In this document: positions 51,961-62,021 of the stretch, piece after piece
Layout: every line of letters begins with the position of its first letter
Numbering within the stretch: the stretch's first letter is position 1
NCBI RefSeq assembly: GCF_002964845.1
Contig: NZ_PRDA01000007.1
Coordinates: forward strand, 23,733 to 87,732
Reading direction: 5' to 3'
Length of the DNA stretch: 64,000 nucleotides
DNA from: Thermus tenuipuniceus
GTDB lineage: Bacteria > Deinococcota > Deinococci > Deinococcales > Thermaceae
The notes under the pieces: model-generated
Told to the model about the DNA's origin: nothing
What the model saw: only the letters and a program-made list of their open reading frames with translations
The model's database searches: none
Position numbers and translations under genes: made by a program

Positions 51961-53844
51961 ATGTCCCGGCTTCCCTTGAACTTCTTGGTCTTCGTGTTGG
52001 GCCTGCTCCTTTTGGCCTGGGCCTTCAGCCTGGCGGGCACGGCGGGGAACCCCGGGGGTGGGGTGAATTACACCACCTTCCTGGAGGACCTGCAGGCGGG
52101 CCGGGTGAAGGAGGTGGTGGTGCGGGCCGGGGATACCCGCATCCAGGGCACCCTCACCGATGGCTCCACCTTCACCACCTACGCCGCCAGCCCCCCGGAC
52201 AACCAGACCCTCGAGGCCTGGATGCGCAAGGGGGTCAACGTGCGGGTGGAGCCCCCCCAGGGCCAAAGCCCTTTGGGCTTCCTGTGGCCCCTTCTCCTGG
52301 TGGGTCTTTTGGTGGGCGCCCTCTTCTACTTCTCCCGCAGCGGGCGCGCCGGGCCCTCGGACTCCGCCTTCAGCTTCACCAAGAGCCGGGCCAAGGTGCT
52401 CACCGAGGCCCCCAAGGTGACCTTCAAGGATGTGGCCGGGGCCGAGGAGGCCAAGGAGGAGCTCAAGGAGATCGTGGAGTTCCTGAAGAACCCCGCCCGC
52501 TTCCACGAGATGGGGGCCCGGATTCCCAAGGGGGTCCTTCTGGTGGGCCCCCCTGGGGTGGGGAAGACCCACATCGCCCGGGCGGTGGCCGGGGAGGCCA
52601 AGGTGCCCTTCATCACCGCAAGCGGCTCCGACTTCGTGGAGATGTTCGTGGGGGTGGGGGCGGCCAGGGTCAGGGACCTCTTTGAAACCGCCAAGCGCCA
52701 CGCCCCCTGCATCGTATTCATCGACGAGATCGACGCCGTGGGCCGCAGGCGCGGGGCAGGGGTTGGGGGTGGCAATGACGAACGGGAGCAGACCCTGAAC
52801 CAGCTGCTGGTGGAGATGGACGGGTTTGAAAAGGATTCCACCATCATCGTCATGGCGGCCACCAACCGGCCCGATGTCCTGGACCCGGCCCTTCTACGCC
52901 CAGGGCGCTTTGACCGCCAGGTGGCCATAGATGCCCCTGACGTCAGGGGTAGGGAGCAGATCCTCCGCATCCACGCCCGGGGTAAGCCCCTGGCGGAGGA
53001 CGTGGACCTGGCCCTTCTGGCCAAGCGCACCCCGGGCTTCGTGGGCGCGGATCTGGAGAACCTCTTGAACGAGGCAGCCCTCCTGGCGGCCCGGGAAGGC
53101 CGGAAGAAGATCACCATGAAGGACCTCGAGGAGGCGGCCGACCGGGTGATGATGGGGCCGGCCAAGAAGAGCTTGGTCCTCACCCCCCGCGACCGCAAGA
53201 TCACCGCCTACCATGAGGCGGGGCATGCCCTAGCCGCCCACTTCCTGGAGCACGCGGACGGGGTGCACAAGGTGACCATTGTGCCCCGGGGGCGGGCTTT
53301 GGGCTTCATGATGCCCAGGCGGGAGGATATGCTCCACTGGAGCCGAAACCGCCTCCTGGACCAGATCGCCGTGGCCTTGGCTGGGCGGGCAGCGGAGGAG
53401 CTCATCTTTGAGGACGTGACCACGGGGGCGGAAAACGACTTCCGCCAGGCCACGGAGCTGGCCCGGCGCATGATCACTGAGTGGGGCATGCACCCTGAGT
53501 TCGGGCCGGTGGCCTACGCCGTGCGGGAGGACACCTACCTGGGCGGGTACGACGTGCGCCAGTACTCTGAGGAAACCGCCAAGCGCATCGACGAGGCGGT
53601 GCGCCGCCTCATCGAGGAGCAGTACCAGCGGGTAAAGAGCCTTCTGCAGGAGAAGCGGGAGATCCTAGAGCGGGTGGCGGAGACCCTCTTGGAGCGGGAA
53701 ACCCTCACCGCCGAGGAGTTCCAAAAGGTGGTGGAGGGCCTGCCCCTGGAGGAGGAGGAAAGCACCCCTCAGGAGCGTCCAGAGAAGGAAACCCCCCGGG
53801 TGGTGCCCAAGGTCAAACCAGGAGGAGCCCTGGGCGGAGCTTGA
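51961..53844 (+). CDS. ftsH: ATP-dependent zinc metalloprotease FtsH
   Basis: It degrades membrane and some soluble proteins. From ATG 51961 ([20 protein letters not shown]) there are 627 residues. Two helices (about 7-25 and 105-125) flank a small periplasmic domain. The AAA domain has [13 protein letters not shown] and [13 protein letters not shown], the second region of homology ends RPGRFDRQ, and zinc HEAGH is in [13 protein letters not shown]. An upstream ATG (51910) is possible but lacks a ribosome site. Divergent from dnaK. Confidence 0.97.
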   Translation: MSRLPLNFLVFVLGLLLLAWAFSLAGTAGNPGGGVNYTTFLEDLQAGRVKEVVVRAGDTRIQGTLTDGSTFTTYAASPPDNQTLEAWMRKGVNVRVEPPQGQSPLGFLWPLLLVGLLVGALFYFSRSGRAGPSDSAFSFTKSRAKVLTEAPKVTFKDVAGAEEAKEELKEIVEFLKNPARFHEMGARIPKGVLLVGPPGVGKTHIARAVAGEAKVPFITASGSDFVEMFVGVGAARVRDLFETAKRHAPCIVFIDEIDAVGRRRGAGVGGGNDEREQTLNQLLVEMDGFEKDSTIIVMAATNRPDVLDPALLRPGRFDRQVAIDAPDVRGREQILRIHARGKPLAEDVDLALLAKRTPGFVGADLENLLNEAALLAAREGRKKITMKDLEEAADRVMMGPAKKSLVLTPRDRKITAYHEAGHALAAHFLEHADGVHKVTIVPRGRALGFMMPRREDMLHWSRNRLLDQIAVALAGRAAEELIFEDVTTGAENDFRQATELARRMITEWGMHPEFGPVAYAVREDTYLGGYDVRQYSEETAKRIDEAVRRLIEEQYQRVKSLLQEKREILERVAETLLERETLTAEEFQKVVEGLPLEEEESTPQERPEKETPRVVPKVKPGGALGGA

Positions 53845-53854
53845 TACCACCTCG

Positions 53855-53872
53855 CCTTGGCGAAAGCCAAGG
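53855..53872 (+). terminator. GNRA-loop hairpin after ftsH
   Basis: CCTTGGC-GAAA-GCCAAGG at 53855-53872, ten bases after the ftsH stop, with partly matching flanks (ACC, GGT). No T run. It looks like the other short hairpins placed after genes in this window. Confidence 0.5.
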
Positions 53873-53953
53873 TGGGGGCCCCGGAAGATCCTTGCCCCCG
53901 CGGTGTTCTGGGATACCTAGGGGCAGGGCGGAGAGGGAAAAGGTAGGAATAAA

Positions 53954-53976
53954 CCCGGGGGGCTAAAGCCCCCCCG
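53954..53976 (-). terminator. Terminator of the HU gene
   Basis: CCCGGGGGGC (53954-53963), loop TAAA, then GCCCCCCCGGG. On the minus strand it is followed by TTTATT, a good intrinsic terminator about 15 bases after the HU stop. Confidence 0.8.
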
Positions 53977-53991
53977 GGGGAAGGGAATACC

Positions 53992-54285
53992 TTACTTCTT
54001 GACCTTTTCCTTGAGGGCCTTGCCCGGCTTGAAGGCGGGATACTGGGTGGCGGGGATCTTGATCTTCTCCTTGGTGCCGGGCTTCACGCCGGTGCGGGCC
54101 TTGCGCTTGCGCACCTCAAAGGTGCCGAAGCCGGTGAGCTGGACCTTGTTCCCCCCCGAGAGGGCCTCTTCCACCTTGGAGAGGAACGCATCCACCGCTG
54201 CCTTCACGTCCTTCTTCTTGAGGCCCGTGGCGGCAGCCACCTGATCCACCAGATCCGCTTTGGTGACCGTTTTCTTTGCTGCCAT
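53992..54285 (-). CDS. hup: Histone-like DNA-binding protein HU
   Basis: The 97 residues carry the HU signature TGFGTFEVRKRKARTGVKPG and the PAFKPGKALKEKVKK ending, with a basic N-terminal tail (MAAKKTVTKADLVDQVAAAT). It bends and compacts DNA. AGGAGG lies seven bases before the ATG. Monocistronic, with its own promoter and terminator. Confidence 0.97.
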   Translation of the reverse strand: MAAKKTVTKADLVDQVAAATGLKKKDVKAAVDAFLSKVEEALSGGNKVQLTGFGTFEVRKRKARTGVKPGTKEKIKIPATQYPAFKPGKALKEKVKK

Positions 54286-54319
54286 TCTTCACCTCCTTCC
54301 TCTTTTCCCTTCCGCAAGG

Positions 54320-54349
54320 ACTATAGCACGCCTGAACGCAGCCACGCAA
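54320..54349 (-). promoter_or_regulatory. HU promoter
   Basis: Minus strand: TTGCGT (complement of 54344-54349), 18 bases, TATAGT (complement of 54320-54325) preceded by TGC, an extended -10. Further upstream TATAC-CTGT-GTATA forms a short inverted repeat around 54366-54379, possibly an operator. Confidence 0.65.
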
Positions 54350-54407
54350 TACTCTGACCTATTTGTATACCTGTGTATAGCAATGTGTGATAACGGAAGT
54401 ATTGGCT

Positions 54408-55043
54408 CTAGCGGTACTGGGGTGGCAGGAGTTCCCGTACCTGGGCCTCTATCTCCCGGGTCAGGCTTTCCAGCTCCTGGTGGGTAAACCGGGAGAGCCT
54501 CGGAACTGGTATAGGTTTGCCGTAGATCACCCGGATGGGCCTGCGCAGACGGAAGAGTTTTCGGCCCACGGGCCAGGCCTGGTCGGTGCCCACCACGGCC
54601 ACGGGTACCACCGGGCTTCCGGTGCGCAGGGCGATGGCCGCCACCCCGGTCTTGAAGGGCTGGAGCTTGCCCGTGCGGCTTCGGGTACCTTCCGGGAAGA
54701 TGCCGAAGGCCATGCCCCGCTCCAGGGCGCGGATGGCGCCCTTGATGGCGGAGAGGTCGCTTTGCCCCCGCTCCACGGGGATGGCGTAGAGCCGGGGCAA
54801 AAGCCAGGAGAGGAAGGGCAGGCGGAAGACGTCGGCCCGGGCCAGGAAGCTCACGGGGCGTCGCATCCCGGCCCCCATGGCGATGGGATCCAGGATGGAA
54901 AGGTGGTTGGCCGCCAGGATCACAGGACCTTTCCGGGGAATGTTGTCCGCTCCCTCCACCCGGTAGCCGAAGAGAAGGTGCAAGAGAAACCGGGCCAGAT
55001 ACCAGGCGGCCCGGTAGATGGGATTCGGCTGGTGTGCCTCCAC
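54408..55043 (-). CDS. plsC: 1-acyl-sn-glycerol-3-phosphate acyltransferase
   Basis: It makes phosphatidic acid at the membrane. The 211 residues have an N-terminal hydrophobic segment (AWYLARFLLHLLFGY), the H-x4-D box in LAANHLSILDPIAMGAG, FGIFPEGTRSRTGKLQPFK and VVPVAVVGTDQAW. It starts ten bases after endonuclease V and ends a three-gene operon. Confidence 0.93.
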   Translation of the reverse strand: MEAHQPNPIYRAAWYLARFLLHLLFGYRVEGADNIPRKGPVILAANHLSILDPIAMGAGMRRPVSFLARADVFRLPFLSWLLPRLYAIPVERGQSDLSAIKGAIRALERGMAFGIFPEGTRSRTGKLQPFKTGVAAIALRTGSPVVPVAVVGTDQAWPVGRKLFRLRRPIRVIYGKPIPVPRLSRFTHQELESLTREIEAQVRELLPPQYR

Positions 55044-55053
55044 GGGTTCCAGT

Positions 55054-55731
55054 TTACGGGTCCAGCCGGCGGAGGGCCTTGCCCGCCTCGAGGTGGGCCA
55101 GGCGCAAGGGTTCGGGGAGGCGGAAGCGGGTGGGAAGGCGCTTCACGAAGGCCAAGGCTTCCTCCAGGCCCACCCGGTGCCCCGGGGAGATGTAAAGGGG
55201 CTTCACCCCCTTTCGGCTGCGGTAGGCGTAGCCCAGGGGGCGGCCTTCTGGGGAGAGAAGCCTTACCGCACTTCCCGCCTCCAGGGGCAAGGGAGCCTCG
55301 AGGCGGCCGTAAAGCAAGTTCTTGGCCACCCCGATGCTGGGCAGGTCCAGGTGCACCCCCAGGTGGCTGGCGATGCCCAGGCCTCGGGGATGGGCGATGC
55401 CTTGGCCATCCACCAAAAGGGCCCCGGGTGGCTCGGGAAGCGCCTGTAAGGCCTGGAGATAGGCAGGAGCCTCGCGGAAGGAGAGGAAGCCAGGGATGTA
55501 GGGGAAAAGAGCTTCCTCGGGCACCACCCCCACCCCCACGGCAAGAGGGCCCTTTTCCAGGTGGTAAAGCACCGCCACCGCCACCAGGGGCTTCCCCCTT
55601 TTATGGGAGGCGTCCAGGGCGGCGATCCGCTTGACGCCTTTAAGGCCTCCCTCCAGGATCACCCTTTCCGCCAGGCTCCTCTGCAGGGCCATGGCCGTTT
55701 GGAGGTCCTCCGGCTTGGGGAAGGGCGTCAT
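55054..55731 (-). CDS. nfi: Endonuclease V
   Basis: It nicks DNA one base 3' of hypoxanthine. The 225 residues have IAALDASHKRGKPLVAVAVL with the first metal Asp, the PYIPGFLSFREAP wedge region with catalytic Glu, and LLVDGQGIAHPRGLGIASHL with the third acid. CGVAKNLL appears here as IGVAKNLLYG. It lies 15 bases after the SIS gene. Confidence 0.94.
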   Translation of the reverse strand: MTPFPKPEDLQTAMALQRSLAERVILEGGLKGVKRIAALDASHKRGKPLVAVAVLYHLEKGPLAVGVGVVPEEALFPYIPGFLSFREAPAYLQALQALPEPPGALLVDGQGIAHPRGLGIASHLGVHLDLPSIGVAKNLLYGRLEAPLPLEAGSAVRLLSPEGRPLGYAYRSRKGVKPLYISPGHRVGLEEALAFVKRLPTRFRLPEPLRLAHLEAGKALRRLDP

Positions 55732-55746
55732 GGGTTTTCCGGGGGG

Positions 55747-56619
55747 TTAGGTGGCCTCCCGCAGGCGCTCCAGCACCTCGGGGTCGGAGGGGTCCACCCC
55801 GTAGAGGAGGGCCAGGTAGTAGGCGGTCCAGGCCAACCGGTACCAGAGGGCCAGGGCCTGGGCCAAGCGGCTGCCTGAGGGAGCGGGCACCTCGGCGATG
55901 GCGTCCACCCGGGTTTCCAGGATTTCCTTGGCCAGACGTACCGCTTCCCCTTCTCCCAGAAGGAGGGCGGCCAGGGGGTCTCCCTGCTCGTGGCGAGCCT
56001 CGAGGCCCGTGAGGAAAAACTCCAGGGCGCTATGGGGTGGGGTGAGGGCCAGGCTTTTCCCGATGCGAGCAAAAAGGCTTTGCCCCGCTTCCTCCAAGGG
56101 GCGGAAAAGGGGAGCGTAGAGGAGGGGGATTCGCTCCACCAGGGTGTAGGCCAGGAACTTGGCGGGGTTCTCCTCGAGGGGGATTTCCGGGGTGAGGCGT
56201 TTTCGTTCCTCCAGCAAGGCCCTATCCACCTCCGAGAGGGCCTCCTCCTGTCCTGTGGCCAGAAGGAGGAAGCGCAGGTAGCGGTAAGGGTTCAGGGGGC
56301 TAGGGGACAGGTAGACTCCCACCTCGGGGCGGAGGCCCACCTTGACCACCTGCACCCGCTCCGTTTCCGCCAGAAGGGAAAGGGCAGCGGCCTCTCCCAG
56401 GTCGTACCCTCCTTCCAGCACGAACAGGGTTCCCTCCTCCGTCCAATCGGGAAGGCCGGATAGCCGGGCGGCGAAGTGGCCCTCCCCATAGCCCAAGGCG
56501 GCGTGGGGGCCGGGGTAGGCCTCCGCGGGCACGGGTCCCGAGCCCACCAGGTCCCTAAGCTCCAGGGCCAGGCCCCGCCGGTCGGCCAGGTAGGTTTCCT
56601 CGCGGTCCAGGTCGCGCAT
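55747..56619 (-). CDS. SIS-domain sugar-phosphate isomerase-like protein
   Basis: The 290 residues (from ATG 56619, MRDLDREETYLADRRGLALE) match a T. thermophilus glucose-6-phosphate-isomerase-like protein of known structure that I recall (PDB 1WIW). The family includes bifunctional phosphoglucose/phosphomannose isomerases. The catalytic Glu may be in EIPLEENPAKFLAYTLVERI. The adjacent divergent manA supports a role in hexose-6-phosphate interconversion. Usual SIS serine motifs are poorly kept, so activity is not certain. Confidence 0.82.
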   Translation of the reverse strand: MRDLDREETYLADRRGLALELRDLVGSGPVPAEAYPGPHAALGYGEGHFAARLSGLPDWTEEGTLFVLEGGYDLGEAAALSLLAETERVQVVKVGLRPEVGVYLSPSPLNPYRYLRFLLLATGQEEALSEVDRALLEERKRLTPEIPLEENPAKFLAYTLVERIPLLYAPLFRPLEEAGQSLFARIGKSLALTPPHSALEFFLTGLEARHEQGDPLAALLLGEGEAVRLAKEILETRVDAIAEVPAPSGSRLAQALALWYRLAWTAYYLALLYGVDPSDPEVLERLREAT

Positions 56620-56625
56620 ACCCCT

Positions 56626-56632
56626 TATGCTA
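56626..56632. promoter_or_regulatory. Shared palindromic -10 between SIS gene and manA
   Basis: TTATGCTAA reads TATGCT on the plus strand (56626-56631, seven bases before GTG 56639) and TAGCAT on the minus strand (complement of 56627-56632, seven bases before ATG 56619). One element could serve two leaderless messages. Confidence 0.45.
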
Positions 56633-57400
56633 ACCCTCGTGCGGCTTTTCCGTCCCAAGCCGGTGCTGCGTCCCTGGGGGGGAGGTGCCCTGGGCTTCGG
56701 CCCAGGGGTGGGAGAGGTGTGGCTTTCGGAGGAGCCCCTCCTGGTGAAGATCCTGGACCCAGCGGAATGGCTTTCCGTGCAGGTTCACCCGCCCCATGCC
56801 TATGCCCTAGAGAAGGAAGGGAGGCCCGGTAAATACGAGGCCTGGTACGTGCTCACCCCGGGGGAGGTGATCTACGGCTTTTCCCGGCGGGTGGGCCCCG
56901 AGGAGCTTAGGGATGCTGTGGCCGGCGGGAACCTGGACCCTATCCTGAACCGGATTCCCGTGGCCCCGGGCCAGGTGCTCTACCTGCCCGCCGGGGTGGT
57001 GCACGCCTTGGGTCCGGGGACGCGGGTCTACGAGGTGCAGACCCCCTCGGACCTCACCTACCGCCTCTACGACCACGGCCGTCCCCGGGAGCTCCACCTG
57101 GAGAAGGCCCTGGAGGTGGCCCTTCTGGAGCCTATCCCATGGCTCCCACCCCAGCCCGAGCCGGTGGAAGGGGGAGAGCGCCTCCTCAAGACGCCTTATT
57201 TCCACCTCTATCGCTATCCCTTGCGGGGGGTCCTTCATCTTGAGCCCCAGGCTCCCCTTCTCCTCACCCTCCTGGAGGGAGAGGCCCAGGTGGAGGGGGT
57301 TCGCCTTCAACCCCCGGCCACCTTCCTTCTGGAGCCGGGGGAAGGGGTCCGGGTGAAAGGGGAGGGGTTTTTCCTCGGGGCGAGCCCTACAGGGTCCTGA
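56627..57400 (+). CDS. manA: Mannose-6-phosphate isomerase, type I cupin
   Basis: It interconverts mannose-6-phosphate and fructose-6-phosphate using zinc. The 257 residues contain LRPWGGGALG, the zinc ligands Gln and His in LSVQVHPPHAYA, Glu in GKYEAWYVL and His in LYLPAGVVHALGPGT. It is a short version of the family. ATG 56627 is the first start; GTG 56639, placed seven bases after a -10, is an alternative giving VRLFRPKPVLRPWG. The 3' end overlaps the regulator gene by 14 bases. Confidence 0.92.
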   Translation: MLTLVRLFRPKPVLRPWGGGALGFGPGVGEVWLSEEPLLVKILDPAEWLSVQVHPPHAYALEKEGRPGKYEAWYVLTPGEVIYGFSRRVGPEELRDAVAGGNLDPILNRIPVAPGQVLYLPAGVVHALGPGTRVYEVQTPSDLTYRLYDHGRPRELHLEKALEVALLEPIPWLPPQPEPVEGGERLLKTPYFHLYRYPLRGVLHLEPQAPLLLTLLEGEAQVEGVRLQPPATFLLEPGEGVRVKGEGFFLGASPTGS

Positions 57401-60002
57401 GAAGGGCTTCCACCCTGGGGGAGGGTTTTTCCCCAAGCTCTTCCCAAAGCCTTTTCCGGTAATGCCCCAAGAGCTTTCGGGCCCGGGCCCGTTGCCCCTG
57501 GGACAGGCAGGATTCCACCAGGGGGATGAGGGCTTCCTCGTCCAGGGGGTCCAGCCCCAAGAGGCGCTCTAAGAAGTGGGGTTCTCCCTTCCTTAGGAAA
57601 AGGGCCCGCACCCGGTGGAAGACCTCCTCCCGCTTGCGGTCCAGAAGGGGGTGGTCCAGGCCGGGGAAGAGGGGCTCTTGGTAAAGGGCTAGGACCTTCT
57701 CCGCGTCCCCCTGCCGTAAGGCCTCCTCCAGGGCAAAGAGGTCGGCCTCCACCCTCCCCAGGCCCTCCTCCCCCAGGTAGGTGGGTACCCCCCAGGGCTC
57801 CAGGAGCTTCCGCAGGCGAGCCAGCCAGACGTAGAGGTTGTTCAGGGCCGCCGCCTCGGGCATGTCCGGCCAAAGGGCAAAGGCCACCTCCTCCCGAGGA
57901 AGGCGAAGGAGCAAGAGGGCGAAGACCTCCTTGGTCTTGCCCCTTAGCTCCACGGGCCCCAAGGGGTTTTCCACATGGAAGCGCCCCACCACCTGGACCT
58001 TCAAGGGGGGTATCTCTGGAAGCCTCAGGGCGATGGCCTCCTTCCAGCCCAGGCGCAAGAGGTCCAAAAGGGGGTAGGCCCGGGAAAGCTCGGGCCGCTT
58101 CCTAGGCAGGCTTTCCAGGGGAAGGAGGCCGGGGAGAATGCCCTCCTTGGCGTCGGTTAGGGCGAGGAGGGCTTCCAGATCCCCCTCTTCCCGCAAGAGG
58201 CGGTAGCGGGCGGCATGCCAGAGAAGCCTTTCCTCCCGGCTTTCGGGGTAGAGGGGAAGGAGGCCTGGGTCCTTTTGCAGGAGGGCCCGGGTGAGGCTTG
58301 GGAAAAAGCCAAAGAGCCCCTCGAGGGTCCCTGGGTCCTTCTTCAGCTCCGCCAGAAGGGCCCGTCCCCTTTCCACCAGGTAGGGGGTTTCCCAAAGCTC
58401 CGCCTGGGCCACATGGCGGGTAAGGGCCTCGGCATCCCCTTCCAGGTGGGCGAGGAGCATCTTGGCATCGAGGGAAGCCAGGGGGCTTCCGGGGGCTTGG
58501 GCGGCCCTTTCCAGGTAGGTGCGGGCCTTCTCCCTCTGTCCCAGGAGGAGGTGGAGCCACCCCAGGTCCCGGAGGTGGCCAGGGATGTTCTGGGGCATGT
58601 GTGCCTCCATCAGCCTGAGGGCCTCCTCCAAGGTCCGGATCCTTTCGCTGAGGCTTCCCTTCAGCTCAAAGCGCAGGAGGGACAGGTTGGAGAGGGGAGC
58701 AAGGCGGTAGGGGCTCTCCAGGGGCAGGTACCGCAGAGCCTCTTCCAAGAGGCGGGCGGCCTCCTCCGGCCTGCCCTCGGCGAAGGGAACCCGGGCTACG
58801 TCGTTCAGGAAGCGGCCCGCCAGTTCCGGCTTTACCTTGGGCAAAAGCTCTAGGCCCCTTTCCAGGTAGGCCCGGGCCCGGGGCAGATCCTTCCCCAGGG
58901 GGGGGTCGCAAAGATAGTAGGCCAGGTGCCCTAAGGCGAAGAGGGCGAGGGCAGGGTCTCTCGCCTCGGCCTCCGCCAACGTTTCCAAAAGGGTTAACCC
59001 CTCCCTCCTCCCGCACTGGGCCAGAGCTTCCCCCAGACGTAGGCGGCACCTGGGGCCCCCGCGGCGCAGGAGGTCCTGCCACCCCAAAAGCCTCTCCGCG
59101 GGGATAGGGAGGGTGATGGGGCGCTCCAGAAGGTCTAGAAGCTCTTCTCCTAGGCCCGCTTCCCAGTAGGCCTCCGCCAACAGGGTGGGGGGAAGGCGGT
59201 GGGCACTTTGGCGCACCGCCCCCTGCACTTCTGGCCGCAAGCTGCGCCTAGCCATATCCTTTAGGAGGAGGTGAAGGGCGTAGCCTTCGGGCAGGTGTCT
59301 TAGGAGCCCCTTTTGGAAGAGGCTTTCCGTCTCCGGGCGGGCCTGGGAGGGGGGCAGGTAGGGCAGGGCGGCCAGCAGGAGGCCTTCCTGGAACTCCTCC
59401 GGGGATAGGCTCTCCTTCAGGCCCTGGACCAGGGCCATGGGCTCGGGAGGGCTTCCCGTGAGGGCGGAGAGGAAAAGGGGAAGGGGCCAGCCCCCCGTGG
59501 CCCGGTGGGCTTCCTCATACCCCTCCTTGCCGGCGAAGAGGAGCTTGGTTTCCTCCAGGGTGAAGGCCAGGTCCACCGCCTTTAGGTGCACGAGCCTTCC
59601 CTCGGAGAGGAGTTTGGGGAGCTCGGGGTAGGGGAGGGGCTTTCGGCTGGCCAGCACCAGGAGGCAGGGCAGGGTGCGGAGGAGGGGGGAGAGGTCCTCC
59701 GTTCCCGTCAGGTCCTCCAGGATGACCAGGGTGGGTTCAGCCCGAAGGGCCTCCACCACCCCACCCCAGGGCACCTCCTGGGGCAGGTCCAGGGCCTTGG
59801 CCAGAAGACTCCGGGGCTCGCCCAGAAGGCTGCTGGCCCAGAGGGTGCGAAGGCCCAGTTTGGCGGCAAGCTGTCCGGCCAGGACGCTTTTCCCGAAACC
59901 CGCGGGGGCCTCGAGGTGGATGGCAAAGCCCGGTTCTTCGGGCAGCCGTTCCAGGAGCCTTTTCCGTTCCAGATAAACCGGGCTTTGCCACGCCAGGGCC
60001 AT
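57387..60002 (-). CDS. STAND ATPase / BTAD transcriptional activator
   Basis: The 871 residues (from ATG 60002, MALAWQSPVYLERKRLLERL) have a P-loop HLEAPAGFGKSVLAGQLAAK near residue 29, an NB-ARC-like region with VILEDL, and TPR-like helices (about 300-600). The C-terminal part resembles the SARP/BTAD arrangement, a winged helix (VQVVGRFHVENPLGPVELRG, FALWPDMPEAAALNNLYVWL) and a bacterial activator domain ending LGHYRKRLWEELGEKPS. It is probably a MalT-like switch that binds an inducer. The promoter (TAAAAT, complement of 60014-60019) faces aroA. The target is unknown. Confidence 0.85.
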   Translation of the reverse strand: MALAWQSPVYLERKRLLERLPEEPGFAIHLEAPAGFGKSVLAGQLAAKLGLRTLWASSLLGEPRSLLAKALDLPQEVPWGGVVEALRAEPTLVILEDLTGTEDLSPLLRTLPCLLVLASRKPLPYPELPKLLSEGRLVHLKAVDLAFTLEETKLLFAGKEGYEEAHRATGGWPLPLFLSALTGSPPEPMALVQGLKESLSPEEFQEGLLLAALPYLPPSQARPETESLFQKGLLRHLPEGYALHLLLKDMARRSLRPEVQGAVRQSAHRLPPTLLAEAYWEAGLGEELLDLLERPITLPIPAERLLGWQDLLRRGGPRCRLRLGEALAQCGRREGLTLLETLAEAEARDPALALFALGHLAYYLCDPPLGKDLPRARAYLERGLELLPKVKPELAGRFLNDVARVPFAEGRPEEAARLLEEALRYLPLESPYRLAPLSNLSLLRFELKGSLSERIRTLEEALRLMEAHMPQNIPGHLRDLGWLHLLLGQREKARTYLERAAQAPGSPLASLDAKMLLAHLEGDAEALTRHVAQAELWETPYLVERGRALLAELKKDPGTLEGLFGFFPSLTRALLQKDPGLLPLYPESREERLLWHAARYRLLREEGDLEALLALTDAKEGILPGLLPLESLPRKRPELSRAYPLLDLLRLGWKEAIALRLPEIPPLKVQVVGRFHVENPLGPVELRGKTKEVFALLLLRLPREEVAFALWPDMPEAAALNNLYVWLARLRKLLEPWGVPTYLGEEGLGRVEADLFALEEALRQGDAEKVLALYQEPLFPGLDHPLLDRKREEVFHRVRALFLRKGEPHFLERLLGLDPLDEEALIPLVESCLSQGQRARARKLLGHYRKRLWEELGEKPSPRVEALLRTL

Positions 60003-60070
60003 GCTTGTGTTCCATTTTAAGGGCTGGCCGCCCTTGACCAAAGCCCCCCGCTCCCCCGAGACTGGGGGGC

Positions 60071-61396
60071 ATGGACCGGCCTTACCTGGACCTAGGCCCC
60101 TGTGGCCCCTTGCGGGGGGTGCTGCGCGTCCCCGGGGACAAGTCCGTTACCCACCGGGGGCTCATGCTCCTGGCCTTAAGCCAGGGGGAGGGCAGGCTCT
60201 TCTATCCCCTAAAGGCTGGGGATACCCTTTCCACCGCCCGGGTCCTGAGGGCCTTGGGGGCGGAGATCCTCGAGGAAAAGGGCCCCGAAGGGGCTAGGTT
60301 GGCTAGGGAGGAGGGCCCCCACTTCCGGGTGCGGGGGCGGGGGCTGCGCTTGAAGGAACCCGAGGATGTGCTGGACTGCGGCAACGCCGGGACCCTGATG
60401 CGCTTGATCCTGGGCATCCTTTCGGGGCAGGAGGGGCTTTTTGCGGTCCTTACGGGGGACGCCTCCCTGCGCCGCCGTCCCATGGGCCGGGTGGTGGAGC
60501 CTCTCCGGGCTATGGGGGCCTCTATAGACGGAAGGGAAGGAGGGAAGAAGGCTCCCCTGGCGGTGCGTGGCAGGGGCTTAAAGGGAGTTTCCTACACCCT
60601 TCCCGTGCCTAGCGCCCAGGTGAAAAGTGCCCTTCTCCTGGCCGGGCTTTTTGCCGAGGGCGTCACGGAGGTGGTGGAGCCTGTTCCCACCCGGGACCAC
60701 ACGGAAAGGCTCTTCCGTCACTTCGGGCTTCCCTTGGAAGCCGAGGGCCCGCGCATCCGCACCCGCAGGGCCGAGCCCTTCCCCGCCAAGGACCTCACCG
60801 TGCCCGGAGACTTCTCCTCGGCGGCCTTTTTCCTGGGGGCGGCCCTCGTCACCCCGGGTTCCGAGGTCACCGTGGAGGGCGTGGGCCTAAACCCCACCCG
60901 TACCGGCCTCCTGGAGGTGCTGAAAGCCATGGGGGCGGATCTGGAGTGGCAGGTGCTGGAAGGGGAGGGGGGGGAGCCCGTGGGCTACGTGCGGGCCCGG
61001 TATAGCCCCCTGAAGGGGGTTTCCGTGGACCCCGCCCTCATCCCCCTCCTGGTGGACGAGGTGCCCATCCTGGCCGCCGCCGCCGCCTGGGCGGAAGGGG
61101 AGACCTATATCCCGGGCCTTTCCGAGCTAAGGGTGAAGGAATCGGACCGGGTCCAGGCCATCGCCCACAACCTCCGGGCCCTGGGGGTGGCGGTGGAGGA
61201 GGGGTCGGACTGGCTCCGCATCGGGGGCGGAGGGGTGCGGCCTGGGGAGGTGGAGCCCTTCCACGACCACCGCATCGCCATGGCCTTCGCCGTGGCTGGC
61301 CTCCCCGTGGGGGTTAGGGTCTGGGAGCCCCATTGGGCGGAGATCTCCTACCCTGGGTTTTTCGGGGACCTTTTGCGGCTATGCGCGGCATCGTGA
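60071..61396 (+). CDS. aroA: 3-phosphoshikimate 1-carboxyvinyltransferase
   Basis: It makes EPSP from shikimate-3-phosphate and PEP. The 441 residues show [56 protein letters not shown] and [15 protein letters not shown]. It completes the late shikimate genes in this window with aroB, aroK and aroC. It is the first gene of a five-gene operon. Confidence 0.96.
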   Translation: MDRPYLDLGPCGPLRGVLRVPGDKSVTHRGLMLLALSQGEGRLFYPLKAGDTLSTARVLRALGAEILEEKGPEGARLAREEGPHFRVRGRGLRLKEPEDVLDCGNAGTLMRLILGILSGQEGLFAVLTGDASLRRRPMGRVVEPLRAMGASIDGREGGKKAPLAVRGRGLKGVSYTLPVPSAQVKSALLLAGLFAEGVTEVVEPVPTRDHTERLFRHFGLPLEAEGPRIRTRRAEPFPAKDLTVPGDFSSAAFFLGAALVTPGSEVTVEGVGLNPTRTGLLEVLKAMGADLEWQVLEGEGGEPVGYVRARYSPLKGVSVDPALIPLLVDEVPILAAAAAWAEGETYIPGLSELRVKESDRVQAIAHNLRALGVAVEEGSDWLRIGGGGVRPGEVEPFHDHRIAMAFAVAGLPVGVRVWEPHWAEISYPGFFGDLLRLCAAS

Positions 61397-62019
61397 CCAT
61401 CGACGGGCCCTCGGCCTCCGGAAAAAGCTCCGTGGCCAAACGGGTAGCGGAGGTTCTGGGGGTGCCCTACCTCAGCAGCGGTCTCCTTTACCGTGCCGCC
61501 GCCTACCTGGCCCAGCGGGCGGGGGTGGACCCTGGGGATGGGCCGGGCATCCTGGCTCTTTTGGAAACTTACCGGGTACGCTTGCTCCCCGAAGTTCAGG
61601 GCAACCGGGTGGTGGCCGAGAAGGCTTCCACCCTGGAGGACCTGACCCCCTACCTCCACACGCCGGAGGTGGACCGGGTGGTTTCCTTGGTGGCCCGGCA
61701 TCCCGGGGTGCGCTCTTGGGTCAACGAAAGGCTTAGGGAAGTGCCCCCACCCTTTGTGGCCGAGGGGCGGGATATGGGCCGGGTGGTTTTCCCTGAGGCC
61801 CCCCACAAGTTCTACCTCACGGCCACGCCGGAGGTGCGGGCCAGGCGGCGCACCCTGGAGCGGCCACAGGATTACCAGGAGGTGCTGAAGGAGCTGATCC
61901 GGCGGGACGAGCTGGACCGGGCCCAAAGCGCCCCTGCTCCCGAGGCTATCGTGATCGATACCAGCGGGATGACCCTCGAGGAGGTGGTGGCCCGGGTGCT
62001 CTCCCACATCCAGGACTGA
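61381..62019 (+). CDS. cmk: Cytidylate kinase
   Basis: It phosphorylates CMP and dCMP. ATG 61381 gives [20 protein letters not shown] with the Walker A; 212 residues. [14 protein letters not shown], the [23 protein letters not shown]-binding region and [12 protein letters not shown] follow. It overlaps aroA by 16 bases, a linkage seen in many bacteria. Confidence 0.95.
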   Translation: MRGIVTIDGPSASGKSSVAKRVAEVLGVPYLSSGLLYRAAAYLAQRAGVDPGDGPGILALLETYRVRLLPEVQGNRVVAEKASTLEDLTPYLHTPEVDRVVSLVARHPGVRSWVNERLREVPPPFVAEGRDMGRVVFPEAPHKFYLTATPEVRARRRTLERPQDYQEVLKELIRRDELDRAQSAPAPEAIVIDTSGMTLEEVVARVLSHIQD

Positions 62020-62021
62020 CC

